64,000 bases of DNA from CBDDKZ01 sp965230415 (GCA_965230415.1 CBDDKZ010000005.1:1612001-1676000); one strand, 5' to 3'. Counted from the stretch's first letter, positions 46,787 through 56,159 are shown. Numbers and translations are program-made. The notes: generated by a model not told the origin, from the letters alone.

Positions 46787-47940
46787 TTCTTTGTTAACCA
46801 AGATTTATAATAAAGTGGATCTTCTATTTGCAATGCTTCTTTTGTAAGCTTTAAAGGCTTAAAAGGGTCGATCATTACTGCCAGTTCCTCTGTGCCTTCC
46901 TTTCCAATGCTTTTTTCTATGGTTCCCGGGTGCGGACCATGAGGGATTCCTGCGGGGTGAAGTGTGAAATCGCCACACTCAATATTATCGCGACTCATAA
47001 AATTTCCTTCCACATAGTACAGCACTTCGTCCGAATCGAGGTTACTGTGATTATAAGGAGCAGGGATGGCTTCGGGATGATAATCGTAAAGACGAGGACA
47101 AAACGAGCAAATCACGAAGTTATGTCCTTCAAATAACTGATGAACCGGCGGTGGCATATGTATACGCCCGGTAATCGGTTCGAAATCGTGAATTGAAATG
47201 GCAAAAGGATAGCTGTACCCGTCCCAACCTACCACATCAAACGGATGATTTACGTATGTAACAGCATGAATCATACCCTGTTTTTTAATTTGAATCACGA
47301 ATTCACCCGATTGATCTACAGGTTCCACAAACTCCGGTAAACGAATGTCACGTTCACAAACAGGAGCATGTTCCAAAAACTGTCCCTTCTTACTCAGGTA
47401 ACGTTTGGGAAAGCCAATGTTACTTGATGATTCTATATATAAAATTTTATTATTGGCATTGTCAAATTCCAATTGGTAAATCAAACCTTGCGGGATGTAG
47501 AGGTAATCACCGGATACAAATTTCAGTTTTCCAAGCATGGAATGCAGCGTTCCCTTTCCGTGGTGTATGAACAGTAGTTCGTCGCCGGATGCATTCTTGT
47601 AAAAGGTTTTATGGTGTCCTTGACTGGGATGAAGAAGTCCCATTAACAAATCGTCGTTGAAGAACAAGACTGTGCGTGCAGCTATAAAATCTCCTGATTT
47701 TATCAATTTGTCGCCCTTGAGCTTTCTGGAGGTAATATTATGTTGCACTGCAGCTTCTGGCCGGGTGTTGATCAGCTCCCCTACATGACTCACCTGTGTA
47801 GGCGGATGTAAATGGTATAACAAGGACGCGTCTCCTGAAAATCCCTCTTTACCAAAAAGCTGCTCATAGTAAAGACCTCCATCTTCCTTTTTAAAAATGG
47901 TGTGTCTTTTATGCGGTATTTTCCCTAAGCGATGATACAT
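46783..47940 (-). CDS. hmgA: Homogentisate 1,2-dioxygenase
   Basis: A 385-residue cupin dioxygenase that opens the homogentisate ring to maleylacetoacetate. Start MYHRLGKIPHKRHTIFKK fits the bacterial family. Central cupin: FIHHGKGTLHSMLGKLKF and YLYIPQGLIYQL. The metal-site region is PYNHSNLDSDEVLYYVEG followed by PAGIPHGPHPG. It is the first of the hmgA-hppD-fahA chain. Maleylacetoacetate isomerase was not found in this window and must lie elsewhere or be bypassed. Confidence 0.96.
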   Translation of the reverse strand: MYHRLGKIPHKRHTIFKKEDGGLYYEQLFGKEGFSGDASLLYHLHPPTQVSHVGELINTRPEAAVQHNITSRKLKGDKLIKSGDFIAARTVLFFNDDLLMGLLHPSQGHHKTFYKNASGDELLFIHHGKGTLHSMLGKLKFVSGDYLYIPQGLIYQLEFDNANNKILYIESSSNIGFPKRYLSKKGQFLEHAPVCERDIRLPEFVEPVDQSGEFVIQIKKQGMIHAVTYVNHPFDVVGWDGYSYPFAISIHDFEPITGRIHMPPPVHQLFEGHNFVICSFCPRLYDYHPEAIPAPYNHSNLDSDEVLYYVEGNFMSRDNIECGDFTLHPAGIPHGPHPGTIEKSIGKEGTEELAVMIDPFKPLKLTKEALQIEDPLYYKSWLTKK

Positions 47941-48138
47941 GAGAGGTTTTTATTTTAATAACTTGAATCCATATTGTCTTTAGTATACAAGAATCCCCAT
48001 TTTAATGTACGCTGGCAGCAATGTGGAGGTTTTTTCTAAGATTTATAACGGAAATACCCTCTTCCATTTGAATGCTACCTGATTCAGGTCATGCTATATC
48101 CGGAACAGATTTTGAAAAAGAACTGATAAAGCCTAAGA

Positions 48139-49374
48139 TCACAACAGTTTTTTCAATGCAATTTCAAGCGCTCGTTCGCTTAAAGAAACGGCACTACTAT
48201 CCTGCTCATAGATCGATTTTAGAGCCCTATAGATGGTATCTGACACGTCCTGAAATATAGCTTCCGATGTTATTTCCGAATCGTTTTGCATCAAATAGGC
48301 AAAAGTGCGTGCCATACCGCTATTAGCGATAAAATCGGGAATTACCGCTATCTGCTTATCCGCCATTTCATGAACTTCACCATATAAAATATCGGGGTTA
48401 TTAAAAGGCACATTTGCACCTGAAGAAATAAGCCTGCATCCATTCTTTATGAGTTGCTCAATATGGAAATCTTCGACGAGTCGTGAACCTGCACATGGTA
48501 AAAAGATATCGACTTTCGAGTTCCAAAATAATTCAGAACCGCTATGAAAAGGAAGTATATTCTCCGCGTTTAATTTTTTATCGAGTCTGTTGATGTATAA
48601 GGCTTTAATTTCTTGTTCCGTAAACCCGTCCTCTGAAACCACAACTCCGTGCTTATCCATAATACCAGTGATGAGTGCGCCTTCTTTGGCGAGAAAAAAT
48701 CCGGCAGCAGCTCCTACATTGCCCCAACCCTGAATCAATACTTTTTTACCGCTAATAGCCCCTCCCCAAATACCAAAGTAATGAACAATTGACTGGGCCA
48801 GGCCATAACCCGTAACCATGTCCGAAATAGTATGCTTTATTTTACTATCAGGAGTATATTTGGCATCGGCGATGATCATACCAGCGCCTAATCTTAACTG
48901 CCCAATTTTTTTGATCTTTTCTGCGGCTGTGGGGTTAAAATGACCGTTGACTATCCCTTCTTGGGGGTGCCATAGCCCATATTTCTCCGTTAAAGGTACC
49001 ACATCATCAATTTCATCGATGTTCATATCTCCCCCCGTTCCGTAATAGTTACGCAAGAGCGGGCTCACTGCGCGGTACCACCTGCTCAAAACTTCATCCT
49101 TCCTTGGGTCGCCAGGGTCAAAATCTATTCCCGATTTAGCACCACCTATATCCGGTCCGCTAACCGTAAACTTTACCTCCATGGTTTTTGCCAGTGAACA
49201 AACTTCGTGATAAGTCAATCCGCGCCTCATTCTTGTGCCACCTCCCGCGGCTCCTCCTCTTAAGGAATTGATCACAACCCATCCCCGAGCGTCGGTTTCA
49301 GAATCGTTCCACTCAAATATGACCTCGGGTTTCTTACACTCAAAATCTGTAAGCAGTTTATTCAATTTATTCAT
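48139..49374 (-). CDS. Glu/Leu/Phe/Val dehydrogenase family enzyme
   Basis: A 411-residue NAD(P)-dependent amino-acid dehydrogenase. The N-terminal catalytic domain has GGAAGGGTRMRRGLT, a Lys-containing MEVKFTVSGPDIGGAKSGID (Lys and the Asp of GGDMNIDE as catalytic pair). The Rossmann domain has VLIQGWGNVGAAAGFFLAKE. 411 residues and the spacing resemble the family's glutamate/leucine dehydrogenases, but residues for substrate choice cannot be assigned with certainty. Its location 198 bp upstream of hmgA suggests deamination in amino-acid (perhaps Phe/Tyr) catabolism. A 14-bp palindrome lies upstream. Confidence 0.9.
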   Translation of the reverse strand: MNKLNKLLTDFECKKPEVIFEWNDSETDARGWVVINSLRGGAAGGGTRMRRGLTYHEVCSLAKTMEVKFTVSGPDIGGAKSGIDFDPGDPRKDEVLSRWYRAVSPLLRNYYGTGGDMNIDEIDDVVPLTEKYGLWHPQEGIVNGHFNPTAAEKIKKIGQLRLGAGMIIADAKYTPDSKIKHTISDMVTGYGLAQSIVHYFGIWGGAISGKKVLIQGWGNVGAAAGFFLAKEGALITGIMDKHGVVVSEDGFTEQEIKALYINRLDKKLNAENILPFHSGSELFWNSKVDIFLPCAGSRLVEDFHIEQLIKNGCRLISSGANVPFNNPDILYGEVHEMADKQIAVIPDFIANSGMARTFAYLMQNDSEITSEAIFQDVSDTIYRALKSIYEQDSSAVSLSERALEIALKKLL

Positions 49375-49486
49375 GAAGAAGTTTACGCGTTGCTTATGAA
49401 AGGGGTTTTTTATATTAAATTAGACTTAAAGGTTCGTTATCCGTACAAGTTTTAATATTTCCCAGTACTTAACAACCAATTATAGT

Positions 49487-49500
49487 TTACAATATTGTAA
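49487..49500. promoter_or_regulatory. 14-bp perfect palindrome upstream of the dehydrogenase gene
   Basis: TTACAATATTGTAA, about 113 bp upstream of the dehydrogenase start, with a related TTTACAA immediately downstream and an AT-rich context. The form fits a dimeric repressor or activator site. No regulator is identified. Confidence 0.35.
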
Positions 49501-49905
49501 TTTACAACTAGTTATAAATTAATTTCAAGAAAAACAAGCATATCAGACAAAGCAATTTTAGATTCGATATACTCCTATTCAAAAGTCTTAGAACCTTGTA
49601 ACGAGCCTGTAAATGGCTCATCAAATTCTATCAGGAAGATTGTTTAAGGAGTGGTGAAAGATAGTATTGGACCTGCTATACAAGTGTTGCTAAACGACAG
49701 TTCAAAAGGCTATGAGCGATTTAGATAGTCATTTCAGCATCGAACTTGACTCAGCATGCCTTAAAAAGGATCGTATTAATTTTTCCTTTAAACATATAGC
49801 TATAAAACGAAAGATATTACAATCATTACCGTTCATTTGAAAGATACTAATGGATCAAGTGGAAAAGTTAGTGGAGCAATTTTAATTAGTAATTCTGTTT
49901 TGTAA
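49501..49905 (+). pseudogene. Probable decayed coding sequence
   Basis: Forward frame beginning at 49501 is open to a TAA at 49645, continues to a TAG at about 49723, then reopens at ~49792 and ends at a TAA at 49903-49905. The last part reads TKDITIITVHLKDTNGSS followed by GKVSGAILISNSVL, which looks like a genuine C-terminus. Between 49712 and 49840 a +1 frame is open (SHFSIELDSACLKKD). Switching frames would give one ~130-residue chain. No ATG at the start and no family recognised. AT-rich non-coding DNA remains possible. Confidence 0.3.
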
Positions 49906-49959
49906 CTATAAACACTAAAGCGACTAAAATGGAAGTAGTAAATCCATTTATTTCAAGTT

Positions 49960-50240
49960 TTCTCTGTTCTTTTGGCTTGATCCCAAAGAACCAAAAGATC
50001 AAGACTACAATAAAACAGCTAAAAATCAATGAAAGCGGTTCAGAATGTATAAACCTAGACCCATGCTGGCCTCTCGCTAAATTGATTCACCGAATCAATT
50101 CTTTATGTTCAATCCTGCTCAAACAAGGAACGAGCGCAAAAAAACAGTCTCGCAGGCTGTTTTAGCGAGTTGCCCGAAAACGAAGTAAGCAAGGCTGGAT
50201 TCATTTAATTTTCGCTCACATTGATTTTTTGACGCTCTTT
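49960..50240. repeat. Structured interspersed intergenic element, candidate
   Basis: A block of about 280 bp with nested inverted repeats: CTTGATC/GATCAAG (49976-49982, 49997-50003), AATTGATTC/GAATCAATT with a 3-nt loop (50080-50100), and CTCGCTAAA/TTTAGCGAG (50073-50081, 50161-50169). The phrase near 49970-50030 (CTTGATC, AAAGAACCAAAAGATCAAG, then a CTAAAAATCAATG) resembles a sequence type that I recall recurring between genes in many Bacteroidota genomes. A 78-codon ORF inside (49929-50165) is most likely a by-product. The element's nature (REP-like or mobile) is inferred. Confidence 0.5.
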
Positions 50241-50514
50241 TATTAAGGTCGTCTTCAGATACTGGTTGTATTAATTATTAAGAGCTTTAATATTTTTTGT
50301 TTATGACTTACTCCACCATGTTTTCGGAATGATCCATACTAATGAACTACAACGCTCATTAGAACCAGGTACCAAAATACCTTATAACAAATCGCTATGC
50401 GTACGAAGAGCAATGTACCCTATAAAGCAGCAGGTTTCTTGTCACAAAAAAGAGGAAAAAAACTTCTTAGCATGGAGATAAAGAAGGCATTACGGAAATG
50501 GTGTAACTGAAACA

Positions 50515-50684
50515 AAATAAAAGGGTTGTTCCCTAATTTTGGAAACAACCCCCGAAACAATTTGTCATTCTGTGGTTAAGTACTTAGGACAGTACTCGTA
50601 GTTGGAAAGGCTTGAGGAAGGACGTTACTGGAAAGTGTTCATTCATTGCATTTAAAAGCCTTTCGGATTGATTACTTATTTACT
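50515..50684 (-). ncRNA. Candidate ~170-nt structured RNA
   Basis: Bounded by a promoter-like pair (50691-50723) and a terminator hairpin with U-rich tail (50514-50551), both on the minus strand, with no ORF of note between. Internal pairing: GAAAGGCTT with AAGCCTTTC (9 bp, enclosing ~44 nt) and AGTACT with AGTACT around GTCCTA. Size and AT/GC pattern are compatible with a 6S-like RNA, including the Rfam 6S-Flavo class, but I could not align it. A trans-acting sRNA is the other option. The gene lies divergent from the ECF sigma factor. Confidence 0.45.
50523..50551 (-). terminator. Intrinsic terminator of the candidate RNA
   Basis: On the minus strand GGGTTGTT pairs with AACAACCC (8 bp, plus GG/CC after a one-base bulge), followed by TTTTATTTTG. 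The T tract is only on the minus-strand side, which gives the direction. Confidence 0.65.
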
Positions 50685-50690
50685 ATGATT

Positions 50691-50723
50691 CAAATGTAAT
50701 ACAAGGCTTAGGTCGAAATCAAA
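50691..50723 (-). promoter_or_regulatory. Bacteroidota-type promoter (TTTG, N21, TACATTTG)
   Basis: Minus-strand TACATTTG (50691-50698) is an exact TAnnTTTG box. TTTG (50720-50723) lies 21 nt upstream, inside a T7 run. The spacing is within the range reported for flavobacterial promoters. Predicted start near 50684. It is the best-matching promoter in this window. Confidence 0.55.
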
Positions 50724-50924
50724 AAAAGTGATTAACCACTACTTCGGTGGTACGAAAAAGTGTGAATTTGTGACGAGATTTTATAAGCGGGTAATTTACC
50801 GGTTACGACAAGGCCGTTTTGGAAATATAGGTATAGATCGAACTTTACAAAAAAAAACAAATTAATTCCCAATGAAAAAACAAATAGTACAGTCTATATA
50901 AATAGAACAGAGCCAAAATGTATC

Positions 50925-51485
50925 ATGAAGTACAAAAGTAATTCAATTGAAGAACTCATCATAAAAGGTTGCAAAAAGGAAGAACAGGCGGCGCAATCTG
51001 AATTGTACCGAAGGTATTATAGCTACATTCTCAATTTTTGCATGCGTTACACATCTAATGAAGATGAAGCGCTCGAAGTACTCAACGATGCCTTTCTAAA
51101 GGTCTTTAGAAACATCAAAAAATTCAGAGGTGATGGATCACTGGCAGGATGGATACGTCAAATAGCATTTAGAACTGTCTTGGATAACATCAAGAAAAAC
51201 ACCAAATATTATGAGATCATCACCTTAAACACGGATCATGATGTCTATTTGGAAAACGATGCACTGGAACGAATCAGCAATGAAGAAATATTGAGGTGTT
51301 TGCAACAAATCACCCCTGCCAGCAGGCACGTTTTTGCACTTCACGTACTTGAAGGTTATGATCATAAAACGATCTCTGAAATGCTTGGCATATCTGTAAA
51401 TACCTCGAGATGGCATTTATCGCATGCACGTAGCGAGCTCAAAAAAATATATTCGAAAATGAACAAATACCTCATTGCACTATGA
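50925..51485 (+). CDS. ECF-family RNA polymerase sigma factor
   Basis: A 186-residue sigma-70 factor of the extracytoplasmic-function type common in Bacteroidota. Region 2: YYSYILNFCMRYTSNEDEAL, then NDAFLKVFRNIKKFRGDGSL and GWIRQIAFRTVLDNI. Region 4: LPAxxRxVFxL-type ITPASRHVFALHVLEGYDH, then EMLGISVNTSRWHLSHAR as the HTH that reads the -35. It overlaps the next gene by 4 bp (ATGA), which likely encodes its membrane partner. The 1.55 kb upstream is gene-poor. Confidence 0.95.
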   Translation: MKYKSNSIEELIIKGCKKEEQAAQSELYRRYYSYILNFCMRYTSNEDEALEVLNDAFLKVFRNIKKFRGDGSLAGWIRQIAFRTVLDNIKKNTKYYEIITLNTDHDVYLENDALERISNEEILRCLQQITPASRHVFALHVLEGYDHKTISEMLGISVNTSRWHLSHARSELKKIYSKMNKYLIAL

Positions 51486-53023
51486 AAAAATGGGATCAAC
51501 ATATTGATGGTGAAATTAAACACCGAATTGAACAGGTAGAATTGCCCTTTCAGGAAAAGGGGTGGGCAATGATGGAACAAAAGCTGAAAGCCGATAAACA
51601 ACAAAGGAAAGAAGTGGCCCGTCACCGGCTTTATGTTGCATTAGGCGCTTCGTTCTTACTGGCATTATGCCTTACGGGTGTGTTGTATTATGAATTCAAT
51701 ACTCATGGCACACAAAATGACAAGAAGCTATTAACTCATACTCTTTCAACCATTGACGAGGTGAACAAAAAACCAATCGATGAATTAACAGGTAGTAAGA
51801 ATGAGCCGATAATAACTTCTTCATTCCCTCAGACAACAATATCAGAAAATAGCGCTGTGGTTTTATCAAATGAAACAATATCAGAAAACCAGATTAATCA
51901 AAGTCAACAAAGTGTTAATAGTCTCTACAGCCAATCAATGCAAAGGAGTAATTATATCCATTTGGATCATGTAAGCGCTCAAAATAGCGAGTCGGTGCTG
52001 GTTCATTCAAAAAAGGACTTAAATGTAAGTATAGAAGGGATAAATGTGGCTGATCATAAGCCCGGATCGGAAATAACTCCACCCGGCGACATTCAGAATC
52101 TGGAATTCAAAAGTTCATCCTCTATCAACCAACTCGCGTTGTATTCTGTTCCTGAAATAAACCAGGAGAACCACACTATTAGAGCGGAAGAGCATGAAGG
52201 GCAAAAATATGATAGCGACTCACCTGGAACAGCTGCTCCGGACAAAAAAGACGAGGAAACAAGTGAAGTTAAAAATGCTGAAAAACATAAGCCTGGCAAA
52301 GAAGCTCGTAAACAGATGCGCAAAGAGCAAAAAAATGAACCTAAGAAGAAACACAACGATAAGCCTGAACAGTTGTCTGGTTTTACATTGAAGCCTGCGT
52401 TTATCGGCGCCAGAATTGGGGTAAATGAACATTTCCAATACCACCCTAATTCAGAACTGTATAAACGTGATTTTCGCCTCGTCGATCGTTTGAATTTTGA
52501 TATTCATGCTCAATACTTATTACATACTAAGTGGAGACTGGAAATGGCCGTACAATATACACACCAATATGTATTAGGTATAGAGGAATACCTTGAATAT
52601 GAAAGAGGTGGCTATGATCAAGGTTACATAACACATACAAATGTTATAGATTATGTGCGTGAATTAGGCTTATCTTGCAATATTATTTTTTCGCCCCAAG
52701 AAAACATTGGATTTTTTTCTGCAGGATTAAACGCGGGAATACTAAGTTACAGTAAGATTCGTGGTAAGGATTTGGCTGTATTAAGTTATGATCCTGTATT
52801 CGATGATGAACCAAATAGTTCAGCTAGTTTACGAAAATATAATTATGGTTTTAACATCGGTTATGAATACCCTGTTCAAGATTGGCTTTTGATAGGAGTG
52901 AAGTGGTATAAAGGCCTCCAAAATATTGTGGGGATATCATCTGGAAGAGTGGATGCTGACTTGTCTAGACTTCAGCTTTCATTAAACTTTCAATTCAGGT
53001 TAAAAAATACGAAGTATCAATGA
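51482..53023 (+). CDS. Single-TM protein with anti-sigma-like N-terminus and beta-barrel-like C-terminus
   Basis: A 513-residue protein. The cytoplasmic N-terminus (1-46, helical) includes FQEKGWAMMEQKL, resembling the P-x-x-x-W-x-x-x-E-x-x-L motif seen in Bacteroidota sigma-partner proteins. TM helix at about 48-68. Then a Ser/Gln/Lys-rich, low-complexity periplasmic region (70-290), and a C-terminal ~210 residues that alternate strands like OMP_b-brl barrels (IGARIGVNEHFQYHPN; LHTKWRLEMAVQYTHQY; end FQFRLKN). A cytoplasmic sigma-binding part on a barrel-ended protein is topologically odd. It may bridge both membranes or have a non-inserted barrel-like domain. ATGA overlap with the sigma factor supports an anti-sigma role. 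Confidence 0.75.
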   Translation: MKKWDQHIDGEIKHRIEQVELPFQEKGWAMMEQKLKADKQQRKEVARHRLYVALGASFLLALCLTGVLYYEFNTHGTQNDKKLLTHTLSTIDEVNKKPIDELTGSKNEPIITSSFPQTTISENSAVVLSNETISENQINQSQQSVNSLYSQSMQRSNYIHLDHVSAQNSESVLVHSKKDLNVSIEGINVADHKPGSEITPPGDIQNLEFKSSSSINQLALYSVPEINQENHTIRAEEHEGQKYDSDSPGTAAPDKKDEETSEVKNAEKHKPGKEARKQMRKEQKNEPKKKHNDKPEQLSGFTLKPAFIGARIGVNEHFQYHPNSELYKRDFRLVDRLNFDIHAQYLLHTKWRLEMAVQYTHQYVLGIEEYLEYERGGYDQGYITHTNVIDYVRELGLSCNIIFSPQENIGFFSAGLNAGILSYSKIRGKDLAVLSYDPVFDDEPNSSASLRKYNYGFNIGYEYPVQDWLLIGVKWYKGLQNIVGISSGRVDADLSRLQLSLNFQFRLKNTKYQ

Positions 53024-53033
53024 TGACAATACA

Positions 53034-53058
53034 AAGACGACGTCCAAAACGTCGTCTT
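53034..53058. terminator. Hairpin between convergent genes
   Basis: AAGACGACGT pairs with ACGTCGTCTT (10 bp) around CCAAA, 10 bp past the barrel gene stop. A 14-bp palindrome CACCTGGCCAGGTG follows at 53086-53099. Neither has a clear U tract. Confidence 0.6.
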
Positions 53059-53172
53059 CCTCCAATGAACTTGATCGGGCTTTTACACCTGGCCAGGTGC
53101 GATAAGGTGCAATAAAAGGCCAGTTCTTTTGTGAACCGACCTCCAATATTACGTCTTTAATAAATGCCTTGA

Positions 53173-54612
53173 TTAAAACTCGGCCGTTTTCGGTGCTCTT
53201 GGAAACGGTATTACATCGCGAATATTGGTCATACCCGTCACAAATAATACCATACGCTCGAAACCTAAGCCAAAACCGGCATGAGGCGCTGTACCAAACT
53301 TGCGTGTATCGAGGTACCACCATAGTTCATCGTGCGGTACACCTACCTCGTCCATACGCTGCTTTAAAGTCTCCAAATTGGCCTCACGTTCCGAACCACC
53401 AACAATTTCTCCAATGCCCGGAAACAAGACGTCCATGGCGGCCACAGTCTTATCATCATCATTGAGCTTCATATAAAAAGCTTTGATATCTTTCGGATAA
53501 TCGGTGATGATGACCGGTTTTTTATATTTCTTTTCTACGAGGTAACGCTCATGCTCCGATTGCAAATCGGTACCCCAATTGACGTCGTACTCAAATTTCC
53601 CTTTTTTGTAGGGTTTGGAGTTACGCAGTACATCTATCGCTTCGGTATAAGTTATGCGCTCAAAGTCATTATCTACTACAAACTTCAAGCGTTCCAATAG
53701 TGGCAACTCATTACGTTGCTCTTTTGGCAGTTTGCTTTCCTCTTTCAACTCACGATCGTGTAAGAACTGAAGGTCGTCTGCGCATTTATCAAGGGCGTAA
53801 CTGATAAGGTACTTGAGAAAATCTTCTGCAAGGTCCATGTTTTCTTTCAGGGTATTAAATGCCACCTCAGGTTCAATCATCCAAAACTCGGCAAGGTGCC
53901 TGGTAGTATTGGAGTTTTCAGCTCTGAAGGTAGGACCAAAAGTATATACCTGCCCCAGTGCCATCGCACCGAGCTCGCCCTCTAACTGACCAGAAACGGT
54001 TAAATTGGTTGCTTTACCAAAAAAATCCTGTTTATAATCAATTTCCCCTTCCTCGTCTTTTGGCGGGTTCTCAGGATCTAGTGTAGTCACACGAAACATC
54101 TCCCCGGCACCTTCGGCATCGGAACTGGTTATTATCGGTGTATGCAGGTTGTAAAAACCCCTATCGTTAAAAAACTGATGTATGGCAAAAGTCAAAGCAT
54201 GTCTTATGCGCATTATAGCGCTAAAGGTATTCGTGCGCATGCGCAAATGTGCATTCTCACGCAAGAATTCCATACTATGAGCTTTAGGTTGAATCGGATA
54301 GACCTCCGGATCGGCAGGGCCCAATAACTCAATTTGTTCTGCTATTAATTCAACATGCTGCCCACTGCCCTGAGACTCGGCCAGCGATCCTTGTACAGAA
54401 AGGGCCGCTCCGGTGGTTATATCTTTAATTAATTCTTCATCAAACTGGGCCACGTCTACCACTACTTGCAGGCTATTGATCGTGGTTCCGTCGTTTAGTG
54501 CCACAAAATTTACCCCCTTGCTTCCTCTTTTCGTACGCACCCAACCTTTAACAATTACATTGCCTTCGGTTTGTTTTGATGCCAATAGATTCTTTATCTT
54601 TATCGTGTCCAA
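53173..54612 (-). CDS. asnS: Asparaginyl-tRNA synthetase
   Basis: A 479-residue class IIb synthetase that charges tRNA-Asn. The N-terminal OB-fold anticodon-binding domain covers about 15-105 ([20 protein letters not shown]). The catalytic core has motif 1 region ([20 protein letters not shown]), motif 2 ([16 protein letters not shown]) and motif 3 ([15 protein letters not shown]). The AsnS-specific insertion between motifs 2 and 3 is present. It is divergent from rpoN with a 98-bp gap that must contain both promoters. Confidence 0.97.
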   Translation of the reverse strand: MDTIKIKNLLASKQTEGNVIVKGWVRTKRGSKGVNFVALNDGTTINSLQVVVDVAQFDEELIKDITTGAALSVQGSLAESQGSGQHVELIAEQIELLGPADPEVYPIQPKAHSMEFLRENAHLRMRTNTFSAIMRIRHALTFAIHQFFNDRGFYNLHTPIITSSDAEGAGEMFRVTTLDPENPPKDEEGEIDYKQDFFGKATNLTVSGQLEGELGAMALGQVYTFGPTFRAENSNTTRHLAEFWMIEPEVAFNTLKENMDLAEDFLKYLISYALDKCADDLQFLHDRELKEESKLPKEQRNELPLLERLKFVVDNDFERITYTEAIDVLRNSKPYKKGKFEYDVNWGTDLQSEHERYLVEKKYKKPVIITDYPKDIKAFYMKLNDDDKTVAAMDVLFPGIGEIVGGSEREANLETLKQRMDEVGVPHDELWWYLDTRKFGTAPHAGFGLGFERMVLFVTGMTNIRDVIPFPRAPKTAEF

Positions 54613-54710
54613 CTTATTATTATTGTTTGACGTTTATTAGATTAGTAAAAACAGGTACAAAAGAAGGTTTTTTCATCTTTTATTCAAAGCAATCGTGAGA
54701 ATATAAAAAC

Positions 54711-56159
54711 ATGCAGAAATTAGGTTTATCACAGTCGTTGCAGCAAAAATTATCGCCTCAGCAGATTCAATTTATCAAATTGTTGCAGGTACCTACTGTT
54801 GAGTTCGAACAGCGCATCGAATCGGAGCTGGAAGAAAACCCGGCATTGGAAGAAGGAAATGAACAATTGGATGATGACTACGCTGCCGACGAATCGCGTG
54901 AAGAGTTTGATGAACAAGTTCCTGAAGGCGAAGATATTAACTTAGACGATTACCTTAAGCACGACGATTTCAGCGGTTATAAAATGTATGGCGATGGTGG
55001 CGGAAACGATGAAGACAAGGACCTTCCCATTGCCAGTGCAAGTACCATGAGTGATATGCTCAACTCACAACTGGGATACCTGCGCCTCGACGAACGACAG
55101 GAAATAATTGCAGGTCAGCTGGTGGGTAGTATTGAAGAAGACGGCTACATACGTAGAGAATTAGAAGCCATTGTAAACGATTTGGCTTTTTCCCAGGGCA
55201 TCAATACCGACATGGATGAGTTGGAAGAAATTTTACAACGCATTCAATCCTTTGAGCCTGCGGGAATTGGAGCTCGTAACTTACAAGAATGTTTGCTTCT
55301 TCAGCTTGAACGCAAAGCAGATATAGATCCCGAAATTAATCTGGCAATAAATATATTAGAGCATTACTTCGACGAGTTTACACGCAAACATTACAGCAAA
55401 ATTATTAAGCGACTGGAGATCGAAGAAGATGAACTCAAAATTGCTGTAGATATCATTACTAAACTCAATCCAAAGCCCGGCGCTTCGGTAGGAGGGAGCA
55501 ACAAAATACAGTACGTAATTCCTGACTTTATTCTTACAGTCGATGAAGGTAAAGTGCATGTAGCGCTTAATGCCCGCAATGCTCCGGAATTACGCGTAAA
55601 TCGTTCCTATTCCGAAATGATAGATACGTACGAAAAAAGCTCAAAAAAAGACAAAAAACTCAAGGAGACGGTTTCTTTTGTCAAACAAAAGCTGGACTCT
55701 GCACGTTGGTTTATCGACGCTATAAAACAAAGACAACATACATTGCTTCAAACTATGAACTGTATAGTACAATTACAATACGACTTTTTCCTGGAAGGTG
55801 ATGAAAGCAAATTAAAACCCATGATTTTAAAAGATATCGCCGAAGCAATAGATATGGACATTTCTACTGTTTCGAGGGTGGTAAACAGTAAAACGGCTCA
55901 AACAGAATATGGGAATTTTCCATTGAAATTCTTCTTTTCTGAAAGTGTTCAAACGCAAACAGGAGAAGATGTTAGTAATAAAGAAGTTAAACATCATCTC
56001 AAAGAAATTGTTGATGGTGAAGATAAAAGAAAACCCCTGTCTGACGATAAAATTGAAAAACTTTTAAAAGATAAAGGGTATTCGATTGCCCGCAGAACTG
56101 TTGCAAAGTACCGCGAACAGCTTGGAATTCCAGTAGCCAGATTACGTAAAGAACTATGA
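54711..56159 (+). CDS. rpoN: RNA polymerase sigma-54 factor
   Basis: A 482-residue sigma-54. The N-terminal activator-interacting region is Gln/Leu-rich (SQSLQQKLSPQQIQFIKLLQ) followed by the acidic stretch (ELEENPALEEG and the DDYAADE block). The core-binding domain spans about 120-300. The C-terminal HTH and the RpoN box ARRTVAKYRE (~461-470) close the protein, recognising -12 and -24 elements. It is the matching sigma factor for the activator at 29478-30533. The membrane-protein gene overlaps its stop by ATGA. Confidence 0.97.
   Translation: MQKLGLSQSLQQKLSPQQIQFIKLLQVPTVEFEQRIESELEENPALEEGNEQLDDDYAADESREEFDEQVPEGEDINLDDYLKHDDFSGYKMYGDGGGNDEDKDLPIASASTMSDMLNSQLGYLRLDERQEIIAGQLVGSIEEDGYIRRELEAIVNDLAFSQGINTDMDELEEILQRIQSFEPAGIGARNLQECLLLQLERKADIDPEINLAINILEHYFDEFTRKHYSKIIKRLEIEEDELKIAVDIITKLNPKPGASVGGSNKIQYVIPDFILTVDEGKVHVALNARNAPELRVNRSYSEMIDTYEKSSKKDKKLKETVSFVKQKLDSARWFIDAIKQRQHTLLQTMNCIVQLQYDFFLEGDESKLKPMILKDIAEAIDMDISTVSRVVNSKTAQTEYGNFPLKFFFSESVQTQTGEDVSNKEVKHHLKEIVDGEDKRKPLSDDKIEKLLKDKGYSIARRTVAKYREQLGIPVARLRKEL

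Noticed and set aside
49929..50165. 78-codon ORF in the gene-poor stretch
   Set aside because: It coincides with the nested inverted repeats of the interspersed element, so coding is unlikely.
50397..50510. 38-codon basic ORF
   Set aside because: Short, without recognisable RBS or family; it lies between the interspersed element and the candidate RNA terminator.
53086..53099. CACCTGGCCAGGTG palindrome as an operator
   Set aside because: It lies between two convergent gene ends, where an operator is unlikely; more probably part of the asnS terminator region.
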